DNA of 64,000 nt, taken from positions 3,460,804 through 3,524,803 of the forward strand of contig NZ_CP094326.1 in assembly GCF_022760175.1 (NCBI RefSeq), written 5' to 3'. The stretch comes from Zhouia spongiae. Lineage in GTDB: Bacteria > Bacteroidota > Bacteroidia > Flavobacteriales > Flavobacteriaceae. Positions 11,428 to 20,747 of this stretch are shown here, in pieces (within the stretch, counting starts at the first letter, position 1; every line of letters starts with the position of its first letter). Under the pieces are notes generated by a model that was not told the origin of the DNA, searched no databases, and saw only the letters and a program-made list of their open reading frames with translations. The position numbers and the translations under genes were made by a program.

Positions 11428-11952
11428 CTATGATTCAATAGAACAATTAAAATAACAAGATGGGACACTTGCTATAATGCTTTGCTGTAATGAATCTAAT
11501 TTAACTTTAATACTATTACTATTACCAACCTTTAATATTTCACATTCCAATCCTGATAAAGGACCTGATTCAATCTGTCTAGTATCGCCAACCTTAAGGT
11601 TATGATTATTGGTTGAAATATCTGAAATATTATCATCCTCTACAAGAATTTTTATTTGATTAATTTCCTTATCAGATACAATTGCATACTCTTTACCAAA
11701 CCGAATGTAACAACATGCTCCTTTAACAGATAATGCTTTATGAAAATCTAATGATGTATTAATATATACAAATACATATGAAGGGAATAATGGCTTAAAA
11801 ACAACCTTTTTACGATCACTCCATTTTCTTATTGATTTGGTAACGGGGAGGAAAGAAATTAAGTTTTTTTCTTTCAAATATTTATGAACTTTTTTTTCAT
11901 ACCTAGATTTAACATAAATCACATGCCATTTACCGCTTTTTTGGTCACTCAT
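11428..11952 (-). CDS. NusG-family transcription antiterminator (UpxY/LoaP-like)
   Basis: This 174-residue protein has an N-terminal NGN domain (WHVIYVKSRYEKKV, then PLFPSYVFVYI near residues 55-68) and a C-terminal KOW-like segment (GDTRQIESGPLSGLECEI, about residues 125-145). This is the plan of specialised NusG paralogues such as UpxY, RfaH and LoaP, which bind elongating RNA polymerase and help it read through long operons. UpxY proteins precede capsule loci in Bacteroides; LoaP controls polyketide operons in Bacillus. Here the gene lies directly upstream of, and codirectional with, the NRPS-PKS, so a dedicated role in reading that operon is likely. It is too divergent and too poorly placed to be housekeeping NusG. 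Confidence 0.85.
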   Translation of the reverse strand: MSDQKSGKWHVIYVKSRYEKKVHKYLKEKNLISFLPVTKSIRKWSDRKKVVFKPLFPSYVFVYINTSLDFHKALSVKGACCYIRFGKEYAIVSDKEINQIKILVEDDNISDISTNNHNLKVGDTRQIESGPLSGLECEILKVGNSNSIKVKLDSLQQSIIASVPSCYFNCSIES

Positions 11953-12453
11953 TTACACTTTACTTTATTTATTATATTTTAAAACGGGAACAATTCGGAC
12001 ACTTATATATCAAGCATAGCTTCGCTTCCTTAACTCACAATTGAACAATTGAGGAAGAAGTCTTAAAACAACAAGTTCAAATAAAGAGAAAAAATAAATA
12101 TAAACAAAGAGTGTCAAGAAAATTTTCTTACATGATTAATTAGATAATCTGTTTTAAAAAACGTAATAAACACTATACCATATACATATAACGAAAACAA
12201 ATAGATAAAAATAATATTTAATATTATCAATAATATTCCATACTACTTATTTGATAAAACCCTATCTATTAGAAGTAAAAGTATACTATGCCTAAAACTT
12301 AAAATAAAATGGTTGATCTGCCTATTATAAATTGTTCGGGTAACCTCTTTTATATAAACTTAGCATAATTATTAAAACACCGCTTTAGCGTGTTATCCTC
12401 TTGCTATTCCTTTTGACAGGCACAAGGCTTGTCAAAACTCATACAGCCGCCAT
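11953..12453. other. Non-coding AT-rich spacer
   Basis: No supported gene. The stretch lies between the radC-like terminator and the nusG-like start, so it should hold the promoter of the nusG-like gene. It contains an imperfect inverted repeat around 12040-12060 (TTGAACAATTGAGG preceded by CTCACAATTG). No promoter boxes could be assigned with confidence. Confidence 0.3.
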
Positions 12454-12480
12454 TAAAAAAGCCTCCCTATATGGAAGGCT
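12454..12480 (-). terminator. Rho-independent terminator after the radC-like gene
   Basis: On the minus strand the sequence reads AGCCTTCC, a short loop, GGGAGGCT and then a run of T. It begins about 12 bases after the radC-like stop codon and fits termination of that gene. Confidence 0.75.
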
Positions 12481-12491
12481 AATTTGAATAA

Positions 12492-12938
12492 TTATATCAT
12501 TGCCTGATCGGAGAAACTAAAATAATCCCCTCCGGGTGTTAGGATGATATGATCCAGTACACTCACATCAAAGAGCTGGGCTGCATTGACAATTTTAGAT
12601 GTCAGTTCAATATCGCAGACACTGGGTTTAAGTTTTGAGGAGGGGTGATTATGCGCCAGGATAATACCTACAGATAATGTTTTTAAAACCAGTGCAAAAA
12701 GAATACGCACATCGACTACGGTTGCTGTTATACTTCCAGTAGAGAGGGTATATATACCTTTGACGCGATTGGCGTTATTGAGCAGCATGATTTTAAATGA
12801 TTCATTAAGGCCAATGGTTTGCGGATCCCAATGCTCATAAAGGATAGCGGCAGCACTTTTAGACCCTGTTACTTTTATAAGGTCTGTGCTTTGTTGCTCT
12901 TTATAGCTTACGGTAATTTCATTTGCTTTTAATTTCAT
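12492..12938 (-). CDS. RadC-family JAB-domain protein
   Basis: This 148-residue protein carries the JAMM metal motif His-x-His followed by Asp (AHNHPSSKLKPSVCD; His96, His98, Asp109), typical of the RadC/DUF2466 family. It is only the JAB core and lacks the N-terminal helix-hairpin-helix of chromosomal RadC. Short RadC-like proteins of this kind are common in Bacteroidetes conjugative elements, usually near ssb, as here. The biochemical role is unknown; E. coli RadC is not established as a repair enzyme. It is followed by its own terminator. Confidence 0.88.
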   Translation of the reverse strand: MKLKANEITVSYKEQQSTDLIKVTGSKSAAAILYEHWDPQTIGLNESFKIMLLNNANRVKGIYTLSTGSITATVVDVRILFALVLKTLSVGIILAHNHPSSKLKPSVCDIELTSKIVNAAQLFDVSVLDHIILTPGGDYFSFSDQAMI

Positions 12939-12964
12939 AATTTTGTTCAGCTTAATTAAAATTT

Positions 12965-13002
12965 AAAGGAGGGAGCAGATTATCTGTGGGGATCCCTCCT
13001 TT
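12965..13002 (-). terminator. Hairpin between ssb and the radC-like gene
   Basis: A perfect ten-base stem (AAAGGAGGGA with TCCCTCCTTT) closes a loop of about 18 bases immediately downstream of the ssb stop. An A/T-rich tail follows on the minus strand. It is a terminator or attenuator separating the two genes. Confidence 0.6.
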
Positions 13003-13008
13003 TTGTTT

Positions 13009-13347
13009 TTATGATTTCCCACCCATTAGAAGGACTTCTTTAGTTTCCACCTCGGTTACATAACGTTGTTGACCATCTTCGGTGGTATAGGATCTTGTTT
13101 TGAGTTTTCCGAGGATTCCGATTTCTTTACCTTTATCGACGAATTTCTCAATAATTTCAGCGGTTTTCCCCCAGGCAATAATGGTATGCCAATGGGTTTG
13201 GGATTGTTTTTCACCCTTGGAATTTTTGTAATTCTCATTGGTAGCTAAAAAGAGTTTAGCTACTTTTTTACCACTTTCTAAAACGGTAATAACAGGATCT
13301 TGTCCTACGTTCCCGATAAGCTGTACACGATTTTTAATAGTACTCAT
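13009..13347 (-). CDS. ssb: Single-stranded DNA-binding protein, short element-type
   Basis: The 112-residue protein shows the OB-fold signature of bacterial SSB (NRVQLIGNVGQDP at the N terminus, THWHTIIAWGK near residues 52-62, KGKEIGILGKLKTRSY). It stops directly after the fold and lacks the acidic tip that recruits repair partners in chromosomal SSB. Such tail-less SSBs accompany conjugative elements and coat transferred single-stranded DNA. Its place next to the mobilisation genes agrees with that role. Confidence 0.92.
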   Translation of the reverse strand: MSTIKNRVQLIGNVGQDPVITVLESGKKVAKLFLATNENYKNSKGEKQSQTHWHTIIAWGKTAEIIEKFVDKGKEIGILGKLKTRSYTTEDGQQRYVTEVETKEVLLMGGKS

Positions 13348-13870
13348 AATTGAAACATTTTTATGGCGGCTTTCTCCACCACCGAATTACACAATGATTT
13401 ACTTTTTATACCCGAAGCGTTTTCTTTTTTTGATTGACTGTTGATTGCACTTGCAGGTGATATGTTTTCAAATGATTTCATAAACTGTTATTTTGATTTA
13501 CTTCTTACAGAGCCGTGAGCTGTTACCTTTTTTGATGCTGACACGAATTCAATAGTTAGAATTGAGAAGGACTTATAAAAGCGATAGCGGCTTATGCAGT
13601 CCGGTCAATTTCTAAATGTTGGTGTTTTGCTATCAAAAAAAGGTAGGTAAGCGCGCCCGCTGTAGTAGATCCAAAGCAGGTAGAAGAATTGCAAACAGAT
13701 GCAAGGGCAATCAACCTTAACAAATATGCAACGACCTGGGCCTCTGATCACAAATCCTTCAAAAACACCCCTTCAATTATCTTAAAACCCACTTGCCAGA
13801 CCCTTGCCCATACTGAAAATTCATAGCTTGACTAAGGCTCTTATCCATGGGCCTGTAAACCCAATCCGTT
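13348..13870. other. Non-coding region between ssb and the mobilisation genes; possible oriT
   Basis: No supported gene lies in these 523 bases. The region sits between divergent ssb and mob genes, where origins of transfer are commonly found. Short imperfect inverted repeats are visible (for example GAATTCAATAGTTAGAATT near 13545-13563), but no nic motif could be identified. The oriT call rests on position only. Confidence 0.3.
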
Positions 13871-14398
13871 ATGAAAGATCACATCCATCTGGTTATTGAA
13901 AAAAAGATCGCTCAGCGATTTATAACCTACAGCAAAAAGTTTAAGATCACCCCTTCTAAGGCCTTGGCCTTACTTTTAGAAAAAGAGCAATTACTTCAAG
14001 TTCAGGAAAAACAAAACACCAAGGTAACGGTTGCGGACTTGGAGCAATTGATCAAAAAAAGAATCAACGCCCTTATTGCCATTATAAGGGATATTGAAAA
14101 GCATCAAACCAAACCAGTTTTGGCAATGATGCTTGAACTTTTCAAAGGCAGCACCTTTACAGGATCACCTCAATTCACCGAAAACATACAGAGGCTTTCT
14201 GTCAAAGGACAGGATCAATCCAAGGCTTCTGATTCAATTAGCCTAAAGGAGGATATAAAAGCCTGTGAACAAGGAAGGGTCATCAAAGCCCTTTTAGATA
14301 AGATTGTAGTTCATCGCACCAGTTTTGGAAGGCCACAACTAAGGGTTATGATGAGCCCTGAAGAATTCTCCAAGATAAAAACCAAACTCAATGTCTAA
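13871..14398 (+). CDS. BfmA/BtgA-like mobilisation accessory protein
   Basis: This 175-residue basic protein has an N-terminal ribbon-helix-helix-like segment (residues ~5-45: VIEKKIAQRFITYSKKFKI then TPSKALALLLE), as in BfmA/BtgA-type proteins that bind oriT beside the relaxase. It ends three bases before the relaxase gene, so the two are co-transcribed. I infer relaxosome assembly. The C-terminal half is not recognised. Confidence 0.75.
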   Translation: MKDHIHLVIEKKIAQRFITYSKKFKITPSKALALLLEKEQLLQVQEKQNTKVTVADLEQLIKKRINALIAIIRDIEKHQTKPVLAMMLELFKGSTFTGSPQFTENIQRLSVKGQDQSKASDSISLKEDIKACEQGRVIKALLDKIVVHRTSFGRPQLRVMMSPEEFSKIKTKLNV

Positions 14399-14401
14399 CC
14401 G

Positions 14402-15427
14402 ATGTATCTGACCATTACCCCGCAAAAGCTAGGCAATACCTATGGGCAAAGTGTTACAGATTTTGTCAACTATCTCGATAAAGAAAATTTGGGTAATTCC
14501 ACCGATCAGTGTGAATCCTTTTTTAACCATCAAAGTGATCAAATCCCCAGTAATCGGGTAATTGAAAAGATCGATGCCAATACCGCCAAACTTAAAAAAA
14601 CAGAACCACGCTTCTACTCCATCACAGTCAACCCCAGTGCCCGTGAATTAGCATTTATAAAAAATAATCCTGAGGCTTTAAAGGACTATACCCGAAAACT
14701 CATGGAACACTATGCCGGTTGTTTCAACCGGGATAATCCCATTACCATACGGGATTTAAAATACTATGCACGGGTTGAGCACCAGCGTCATTACAAGGGT
14801 TTTGACAGGGAGGTTCGGGAGAATGCCCCTTATCGCAGCCAGATCATCCGGTTGGAAAATCAAATTCGAATGGTAAAGCGCGGGGAGCTCTCCGCAGATT
14901 TAAAGCAGATGAAAAAGAAAATTGCCCTTCTTGAAAATCAGGCTCCACATAAGATCAATGGCCAGATGATTCGCCAGGGAATGCTAAAGCCCGGTTATCA
15001 ATCGCATATCCATATTGTGGTTAGTCGCCGCGATGCCAGCAATAGTTTTAGTCTTTCCCCGGGTAGCAAATACAAAGCCTCTCAGGTTTTGCTTCATGGA
15101 AAATTGATAAAAAGGGGCTTTGATCGCGACCGGTTCTATCAAGGTGCAGAAACCACCTTTGACCGCTTGTTTGATTATCCCAGAAACTATGTTGAAACCT
15201 ACAGATCTCGTAAAACTTTTGTTAAGGATCAATCCAAATATTTTGCACAAATAATGCGACTTCCATCGGTTCAAAAGCAGGCAGCTTTTAAAATATTGGA
15301 GCAAACCGGCTTAAGAGTTCCTGATCTTCGGATTCCAAAAACAAAGATTCAGTTGGCCGTTAAAACCTTCAACAAACTAAAAAGAGCCATGGATCTCGGG
15401 GTAGATTCCAAGGCCATGGAATATTAA
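14402..15427 (+). CDS. Relaxase-type mobilisation protein (DUF5712, MobB-like)
   Basis: The 341-residue protein resembles the DUF5712 mobilisation proteins of flavobacterial conjugative transposons (N terminus MYLTITPQKLGNTYG). A His-x-His motif (GYQSHIHIVVSRRD, around residue 200) matches the metal-binding motif of MOB-type relaxases. It would nick oriT and lead the strand to the coupling protein encoded next. The nicking tyrosine cannot be chosen with confidence from sequence alone. Confidence 0.8.
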   Translation: MYLTITPQKLGNTYGQSVTDFVNYLDKENLGNSTDQCESFFNHQSDQIPSNRVIEKIDANTAKLKKTEPRFYSITVNPSARELAFIKNNPEALKDYTRKLMEHYAGCFNRDNPITIRDLKYYARVEHQRHYKGFDREVRENAPYRSQIIRLENQIRMVKRGELSADLKQMKKKIALLENQAPHKINGQMIRQGMLKPGYQSHIHIVVSRRDASNSFSLSPGSKYKASQVLLHGKLIKRGFDRDRFYQGAETTFDRLFDYPRNYVETYRSRKTFVKDQSKYFAQIMRLPSVQKQAAFKILEQTGLRVPDLRIPKTKIQLAVKTFNKLKRAMDLGVDSKAMEY

Positions 15428-15440
15428 TTAAAGGGGGCTT

Positions 15441-17039
15441 ATGCACGGGTATATTACATCCAACGTTCTTGGCTTTCAGCTGACCTTGCTCCTATTGTTT
15501 TTACTGTGTTATAGGATCAGATCTTACGGATTTGTGATCAATCATGTGATTCTTATAATTCTTCTTATCATACAGCTATGCCTGTACAGTACCCTATTTA
15601 ATTTAGCGCAGTTTATGCTTTGGTATCTGTTGCCTGCCTATGTGATCAACCTGATGCTTTTGGTGCTACAGTCCAATAACCACTCAAACCAACGCCATTT
15701 TAATTTTCGATTGCGTATTAAATCCAAATCCCGAACTATCAACCTTGAAGATATCAGAAAAGGCATCAGCATCATGGGGGCATCGGGCAGCGGAAAAACA
15801 GAAAGTGTGGTATACCAAATTTTAAAAGGGCTAACCGCGGCCAACTACTGTGGTGTTATTCACGACTACAAAAACTTTGAACTCACAGAACTGGTTTATC
15901 CCCTGATTAAATCCACTGATATCCCCTTTCATATCGTTTCTTTCGATGTGCCCTACCAGCGGGTTAATCCGATAGCTCCCAAATACCTCCCTGATGAGGA
16001 GTCTGTTCACGAACTATCCAGGGTCCTTGTTGAAAACCTATTAGAACATAAGGAATCGACCAGTTCCAATTCCACCCGATTTTTCAGCGATGTGGTGGAG
16101 GGGCTATTATCGGGACTTATCTGGAAGCTAAGGTGTGATTATCCGCGATACTGTACCCTACCCCATTTAATAGCCATATATCAGTTATTGGACTCTGAGA
16201 GTCTTATGGCATTTCTAAGTTCCAATCCCATCTCCAAGGCCATGGCTAGTGCCTTTATCCAGGGGAAGGACTCTCCCCGTCAAACTGCCGGGGTCACCAG
16301 TACGCTGGCCAATGCTTTGAAAAAAATCAGTACCAAGCGTATTTTTTATACACTTTCTGCAGATGAGATTACCCTTTCGATTAATAATCCTAAAACCCCC
16401 GGGGTGGTCTCTCTTGTGAACAATCCCAAATACGAAACCACCTACGCCCCTGTTATAGCTTGTATTTTACATACCATCACCAAACAGATGAGCGAGCGTC
16501 ACAGGCTTCCCTCCTATGTGCTCATGGAGGAGGCCTCTACCCTTAGACTACTGAATATGCAGCGTATTGCAGCCACCTTACGCAGTTATCAAATCGCTAC
16601 CATTTATGTATTGCAGGATAAGATTCAAAATGACCTGCTCTACGGTGAGAAAGCCGGAAGAGCCATTCTTGCCAATCTCTCTTATCAATTTTTCGGAAAG
16701 GTTAATGATCCTGATACGGCCAAGTATTATGAACGCTTCTTTGAACTTATCAAAAGCCACAGCAAGAGTATCAGCACCGGCTCGTGGATGAGCAAATCCC
16801 CCACACGCATTACCAAAAGTGAAAAAGAGGTGGTCAAAATCCGATCCCAACAATTCTTTCGTTTAAAACCTGGACAATTTGTGGTCTTTTCAGACGGGAA
16901 GGAACGCCTGGTACAATTCCCCTATAGGAAGCCTTTAAAAGGACTACCTCGGGCAAAGCAGCAACTGAATCAGCAAGAATTAGAAAGGCATTTCCAAAAC
17001 ATACAAAAGCAGGCGCGCAGTATTTTTGGCATATCCTAA
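15441..17039 (+). CDS. Type IV coupling protein (MobC/TraG/VirD4 family)
   Basis: This 532-residue protein has two or three N-terminal membrane segments (residues ~10-80), a Walker A motif (MGASGSGKTES, about residue 115) and a Walker B-like segment (YVLMEEASTLRL, about residue 358). It belongs to the VirD4/TraG family that links the relaxosome to the secretion channel. It follows the relaxase by 13 bases, completing a mobA-mobB-mobC-like operon. Its closing residues are charged and may contact the relaxase. Confidence 0.9.
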   Translation: MHGYITSNVLGFQLTLLLLFLLCYRIRSYGFVINHVILIILLIIQLCLYSTLFNLAQFMLWYLLPAYVINLMLLVLQSNNHSNQRHFNFRLRIKSKSRTINLEDIRKGISIMGASGSGKTESVVYQILKGLTAANYCGVIHDYKNFELTELVYPLIKSTDIPFHIVSFDVPYQRVNPIAPKYLPDEESVHELSRVLVENLLEHKESTSSNSTRFFSDVVEGLLSGLIWKLRCDYPRYCTLPHLIAIYQLLDSESLMAFLSSNPISKAMASAFIQGKDSPRQTAGVTSTLANALKKISTKRIFYTLSADEITLSINNPKTPGVVSLVNNPKYETTYAPVIACILHTITKQMSERHRLPSYVLMEEASTLRLLNMQRIAATLRSYQIATIYVLQDKIQNDLLYGEKAGRAILANLSYQFFGKVNDPDTAKYYERFFELIKSHSKSISTGSWMSKSPTRITKSEKEVVKIRSQQFFRLKPGQFVVFSDGKERLVQFPYRKPLKGLPRAKQQLNQQELERHFQNIQKQARSIFGIS

Positions 17040-17073
17040 CAAGCTACTATCAAAAAGCAGGCTATTAAAAAAA

Positions 17074-17098
17074 GGGATGCCAACCCAATAGGCACCCC
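17074..17098 (-). terminator. Terminator after the yegP-like gene
   Basis: GGGATGCC and GGCACCCC form a stem with one mismatch. On the minus strand it is followed by seven T. It lies between convergent genes and should mainly stop the minus-strand YegP transcript. Confidence 0.65.
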
Positions 17099-17129
17099 CT
17101 CAAAATCAGAAAAACTATTCAAAGTAAAT

Positions 17130-17459
17130 CTAAGACAAATCTTCTACCGTAGCACTCGGCGCATTTGTTTTTACCGAGGCAATACCATTTTCCATGGCAC
17201 TGTCCGAGGAATACATCTCACTGGTTCCAATGACCTGGCCGTTTGATGCTTTTAAATTAAAATATGGGCTACCATCTTTAGCCTCCAGGCGCTCATAATA
17301 TTTATCTTCAGGGGCATGTTTTCTTACAGATTCAATCCCGTTGGTACAACCTGATTTGGCTTTATATCCTTCACTTGCTAAAATGACTTGGCCGTTACCA
17401 GCTTTAAGGTTAAAACGATACTCCTCTCGTTTATCAGTTTTAATAACAAATTTTCCCAT
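17130..17459 (-). CDS. YegP-family protein (DUF1508), two repeats
   Basis: The 109-residue protein contains two copies of the DUF1508 unit, each with a F-N-L-K-A-x-N-G-Q-V-I core followed by S-E-x-Y and a G-I-x-S-V segment (residues ~14-45 and ~67-98). YegP proteins are widespread in bacteria and their function is not settled. It stands alone between the mobilisation and transfer operons and is probably an accessory gene. Confidence 0.88.
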   Translation of the reverse strand: MGKFVIKTDKREEYRFNLKAGNGQVILASEGYKAKSGCTNGIESVRKHAPEDKYYERLEAKDGSPYFNLKASNGQVIGTSEMYSSDSAMENGIASVKTNAPSATVEDLS

Positions 17460-17552
17460 GTTTTTTTAAATTGAATTTTAACTGAACTAAATATAAGAAT
17501 TTTTCTACAAATATTCCTACAGAATTTTAGCATTTATTTCCAATTCAGTTTA

Positions 17553-18362
17553 TTAATCACGAAGTTGTATCATGCGGCTCCCATTGGCTTCCAATAGCTC
17601 TACCAACAATTTTTCATCTTTTGAAGGCACAAATTTGGAATACACATAGACAAAGCGCAAGGCTTGTCCCCTTCTGATTTTATCGGGTCTGGCATAATAA
17701 TAGATCGGTTCCAGTGGCAGGCTTTGAAAAGAGGCATTTTTTCTACTGTCTCCTGTGATTTTATACATCCTAAGGTAGGCTAATTGAAAATCAACAGCTG
17801 AATTGTTTTTTATTTGATAGACTACATAGACCTGGTTTTTGTGATAGTTCAGGCTTTCCATTTTAAGGACAATTCCTTGGGATCGCCTAGCGGCTCTGGC
17901 AGCCGAATGTCTTGACAGGTAGTATTGGGCTCCTTTTTTAAAGTAAGCCTGCGCTAGCTTTATAGAATCACTTTGCAAGGGAAGATTTCCACTGTTTTTA
18001 ATGACTTTCATTTGCATCCCGGTTTCCTTTCCAATGGAATAAGACGGCGATATAAAGTAATGCGTCTTTGCTAAGTTTTTTTTATACTTTAAATAATAGG
18101 AATACACCTGACCGTCTTGGGTAATAACCAGCAGGTTACTGGAGAACCCGCCTTGGCCTTGCAAAAGGCCCAGGTGTTGTGGTTTTTCTCTGTTATAGGA
18201 AAAGGTAAAGTTTGCACTTCCGGTGATCCCTTGTCTAATGGGGCTAGGAAAGATTAGCGCCACATTCATATACTCATTAGTATAAAGGGTATCCAAGGCT
18301 TTTTGCGACCACATGGTAAGGGGTAATAGTAGTATAATTGTTTTTACAAGTACTGGTTTCAT
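17553..18362 (-). CDS. traN: Conjugative transposon protein TraN (DUF4138)
   Basis: This 269-residue secreted protein (hydrophobic N terminus, residues 4-18) matches the Bacteroidetes TraN/DUF4138 family, presumed to form the outer part of the mating channel. It closes the tra operon and starts six bases from the traM stop. Motifs supporting the family are the early NEYMNVALIFPSPI segment and the C-terminal FVYVYSKFVPSKDEKLLVEL segment. Confidence 0.85.
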   Translation of the reverse strand: MKPVLVKTIILLLPLTMWSQKALDTLYTNEYMNVALIFPSPIRQGITGSANFTFSYNREKPQHLGLLQGQGGFSSNLLVITQDGQVYSYYLKYKKNLAKTHYFISPSYSIGKETGMQMKVIKNSGNLPLQSDSIKLAQAYFKKGAQYYLSRHSAARAARRSQGIVLKMESLNYHKNQVYVVYQIKNNSAVDFQLAYLRMYKITGDSRKNASFQSLPLEPIYYYARPDKIRRGQALRFVYVYSKFVPSKDEKLLVELLEANGSRMIQLRD

Positions 18363-18368
18363 AGTGAA

Positions 18369-19298
18369 TTATTTAGATGGCTGGATAGGTTTTAATACCA
18401 GCTGATGGTTATGATAAATGGTATTTTTTATTTTACGATTGTCTTTACGAAATACGTTTTTAAGTCCGCCCAGCTGTGGTAAGGAAGGAATATTCACCTC
18501 TTGCAACACCTGATCCACACTTTGGGCACTGACCTGGGCCTGAAGGCTGTTTTTAATATAAATGCCCTGGTTACCATCCAGCATGTCAAAGGACATAAGA
18601 TGAGCCGGTTGATAATCTATAAAGTCAACCTCTAGCTGGGCTCTGTTCTTTTTTAAAGTTACAAAGCCATAGATCAGCGTATGCTGATCCAGTCGCCTTC
18701 CTCTTATGGTAGCAGGCTTTTGAAGTCTCAGGATAATACGGTCTTTGTTTTGCACGGTTTGCTTGCCATGGACCACGACATAGATATAGGGATCGGTCTT
18801 TGCCAGGGAATGATCCTGCCAAAAAAGCTTTGGCACGGTATAGAACTGGCTATGTTTTTTGAGTAGTTGTTTCTCTGTAGTAACCGACTGTTTTCTTCCC
18901 TTAGCCTCAGTGGAATCAAGGTCCCCAGGCAAAGTTTCTTGCGATGTTTTAGTATAAGTATCATAAGCAGTTTGATAGAGCTTACTTTGATAAATACTAT
19001 CGATTGAATTTGCCCTGCTGATTCCCTCCAAATCGGGATGAGAGTAACCTGATGAATCCATTTTGGTCTGCTCATACATATGAGGGAGATCCACCCTTCG
19101 GGGTTGTTCAATGGCATCCACCGCCTCTAGCCTATTATCAAAAGACTTGGAAGGTTCTTTTATCTCGGGCAGCTCAGGACCCGTAAGGGTTTGTGATTGC
19201 CGATCCTCTCCATTTAGGTAGATGGCATAGGAGGCGATAAAAAGTATAACTGCCAATATCAGGCCTGCAAAGATCCATTTGTTTTTATTTATTTTCAT
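18369..19298 (-). CDS. traM: Conjugative transposon protein TraM
   Basis: The 309-residue protein has one N-terminal membrane helix (residues ~9-27), a long charged low-complexity stretch and a C-terminal folded part that begins near YTVPKLFWQ. This is the VirB10-like TraM plan. It overlaps traK by 14 bases, showing translational coupling. It probably bridges the inner and outer membrane parts of the secretion channel. Confidence 0.85.
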   Translation of the reverse strand: MKINKNKWIFAGLILAVILFIASYAIYLNGEDRQSQTLTGPELPEIKEPSKSFDNRLEAVDAIEQPRRVDLPHMYEQTKMDSSGYSHPDLEGISRANSIDSIYQSKLYQTAYDTYTKTSQETLPGDLDSTEAKGRKQSVTTEKQLLKKHSQFYTVPKLFWQDHSLAKTDPYIYVVVHGKQTVQNKDRIILRLQKPATIRGRRLDQHTLIYGFVTLKKNRAQLEVDFIDYQPAHLMSFDMLDGNQGIYIKNSLQAQVSAQSVDQVLQEVNIPSLPQLGGLKNVFRKDNRKIKNTIYHNHQLVLKPIQPSK

Positions 19299-19902
19299 CT
19301 GATAACTTTTTTAACTGGTTTTCATAAAATTCAGTAATGAGCAGACCATGGGTATTTTCCGGGAAACTACGCGAGGTCGGCTGCAGCGCTCCACTTGTTA
19401 TAAGCTGGTAGTGATCTGTTACGGCTCCCCTGTGCACCTCAAGCAGGACTTTGGTCTGAAATCGATAAGGTTGAGCAGAGAGGTCTACATAAGAGGAGAC
19501 CTCTCGAACATGCTGTTGCAAGGCATATTGCAATAAGCGGTTATAGAGTCCATCTGCCTTTTTTTGTTTGTAGAGCTGATCAACCGAACTATCTCCTAAC
19601 CACAAAGCTTTTTTTAGTTGGTTTTTATAATTAGCCGGGGTCAGCCCATAGAAATAACGATGAAACAAATCCAGGTGGGCCTTGGCCTCTACCTCCAGGG
19701 TTTCCTTTTGACTGACCAGTTTCAGGGGAATTACCTTGCCATGGGTATTGACCATAAAGGCTGAATTAAGCATTTGGTTATTCAGGCGATAGATGGTTGT
19801 AAGGGCAAAAATCATGCTGACAAAGGCCATGATAACTACTGCCAGCACAACAATTCTATTGATTCTAAGTACGCGATAAATATTCATGTAAGGAGTTTTC
19901 AT
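19285..19902 (-). CDS. traK: Conjugative transposon protein TraK
   Basis: The 205-residue protein has a single N-terminal membrane helix (residues ~15-37) and a periplasmic domain, as in VirB8-like TraK proteins of Bacteroidetes conjugative transposons. A conserved-looking F-H-R-Y-F-Y-G-L-T-P segment lies near residue 80. Order and overlap with traJ and traM are as in CTnDOT-type operons. Confidence 0.85.
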   Translation of the reverse strand: MKTPYMNIYRVLRINRIVVLAVVIMAFVSMIFALTTIYRLNNQMLNSAFMVNTHGKVIPLKLVSQKETLEVEAKAHLDLFHRYFYGLTPANYKNQLKKALWLGDSSVDQLYKQKKADGLYNRLLQYALQQHVREVSSYVDLSAQPYRFQTKVLLEVHRGAVTDHYQLITSGALQPTSRSFPENTHGLLITEFYENQLKKLSDENK

Positions 19903-19917
19903 AGACTTATGTATTGA

Positions 19918-20745
19918 TCATGTAACAAACATTCTAAAGGTGAAGGTGATGGCTCTACGATAGAGTTTAAATTTCAAAAAGACGATAAACCCTATGGTCC
20001 CTAATTGTACAAGGGGCTCCCATATACCGGGTTCGGTTCCCGGTCCCACCAGGTTGGGCCAAAAATTAGTGATCACCTCCTGGTAGAGGTTATTGATAAA
20101 GACATTTACCAGAAAAAAGGCGGGTACCATCATATAGACAGCTGCATATAACTTAAAGTAGCGATAGCCCATTTCCCTGAATTTCTCAAAGACAGCCATA
20201 CTAATCACCAGCGGAAAGAAGGCCTGCATGAGTCCCAGAAGAAAAAAGCGTTCTGCCAAAAAAAGCGGATATATAAACAAATCCATCAGCCACAAAAACA
20301 GCCCAAGGATAAAGGCTACTATTTTCATGGGATAAAGAGGAGTCACCAGGTATTCATAGAGCATGCTGAGGGCTTTGGTTCCGGCCTCTACAAAATTGAT
20401 GTCTTGTTGCAGTTCCATCTGTTGAAGCTGTAAGGGAACCAATGCTGGTGCGGTATCGCGGTATTGGCTTTCAATAGCCACCAGAATTCCATCAAAAAAC
20501 TCCAGGATCTGGGTGGAGAAAACTACCAATAAAACAATGGCAAAATTTTTAATAAGATCTGAGGGAGTAAGTCCCCAGGTATACCCGCTAGCCTGGGTGG
20601 CCCCTTCATAGTACTTTTTAAGGATATTGACCAAAAAAAGCACCACAGCCAGGACCTTTACCCCTCCCATGGTATACTCCGAGAAGTCACTTTGTTTGAT
20701 GGTATTAAAAACAGCATCTACATATTCAAGACCTATGGACTCCAT
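19918..20745 (-). CDS. traJ: Conjugative transposon protein TraJ, multi-pass membrane
   Basis: The 275-residue protein has about five or six hydrophobic membrane segments and corresponds to TraJ, the VirB6-like inner-membrane component. It is somewhat shorter than CTnDOT TraJ. It starts three bases from the traI-like stop, so translation is coupled. Confidence 0.8.
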   Translation of the reverse strand: MESIGLEYVDAVFNTIKQSDFSEYTMGGVKVLAVVLFLVNILKKYYEGATQASGYTWGLTPSDLIKNFAIVLLVVFSTQILEFFDGILVAIESQYRDTAPALVPLQLQQMELQQDINFVEAGTKALSMLYEYLVTPLYPMKIVAFILGLFLWLMDLFIYPLFLAERFFLLGLMQAFFPLVISMAVFEKFREMGYRYFKLYAAVYMMVPAFFLVNVFINNLYQEVITNFWPNLVGPGTEPGIWEPLVQLGTIGFIVFLKFKLYRRAITFTFRMFVT

Positions 20746-20747
20746 GG

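Noticed and set aside
11953-13870. Left attachment site of the element inside the window
   Set aside because: No copy of the ssrA 3' end (GGAGTCGGGGAGATTCGAAC) was found in these gaps or elsewhere left of 61.5 kb by eye.
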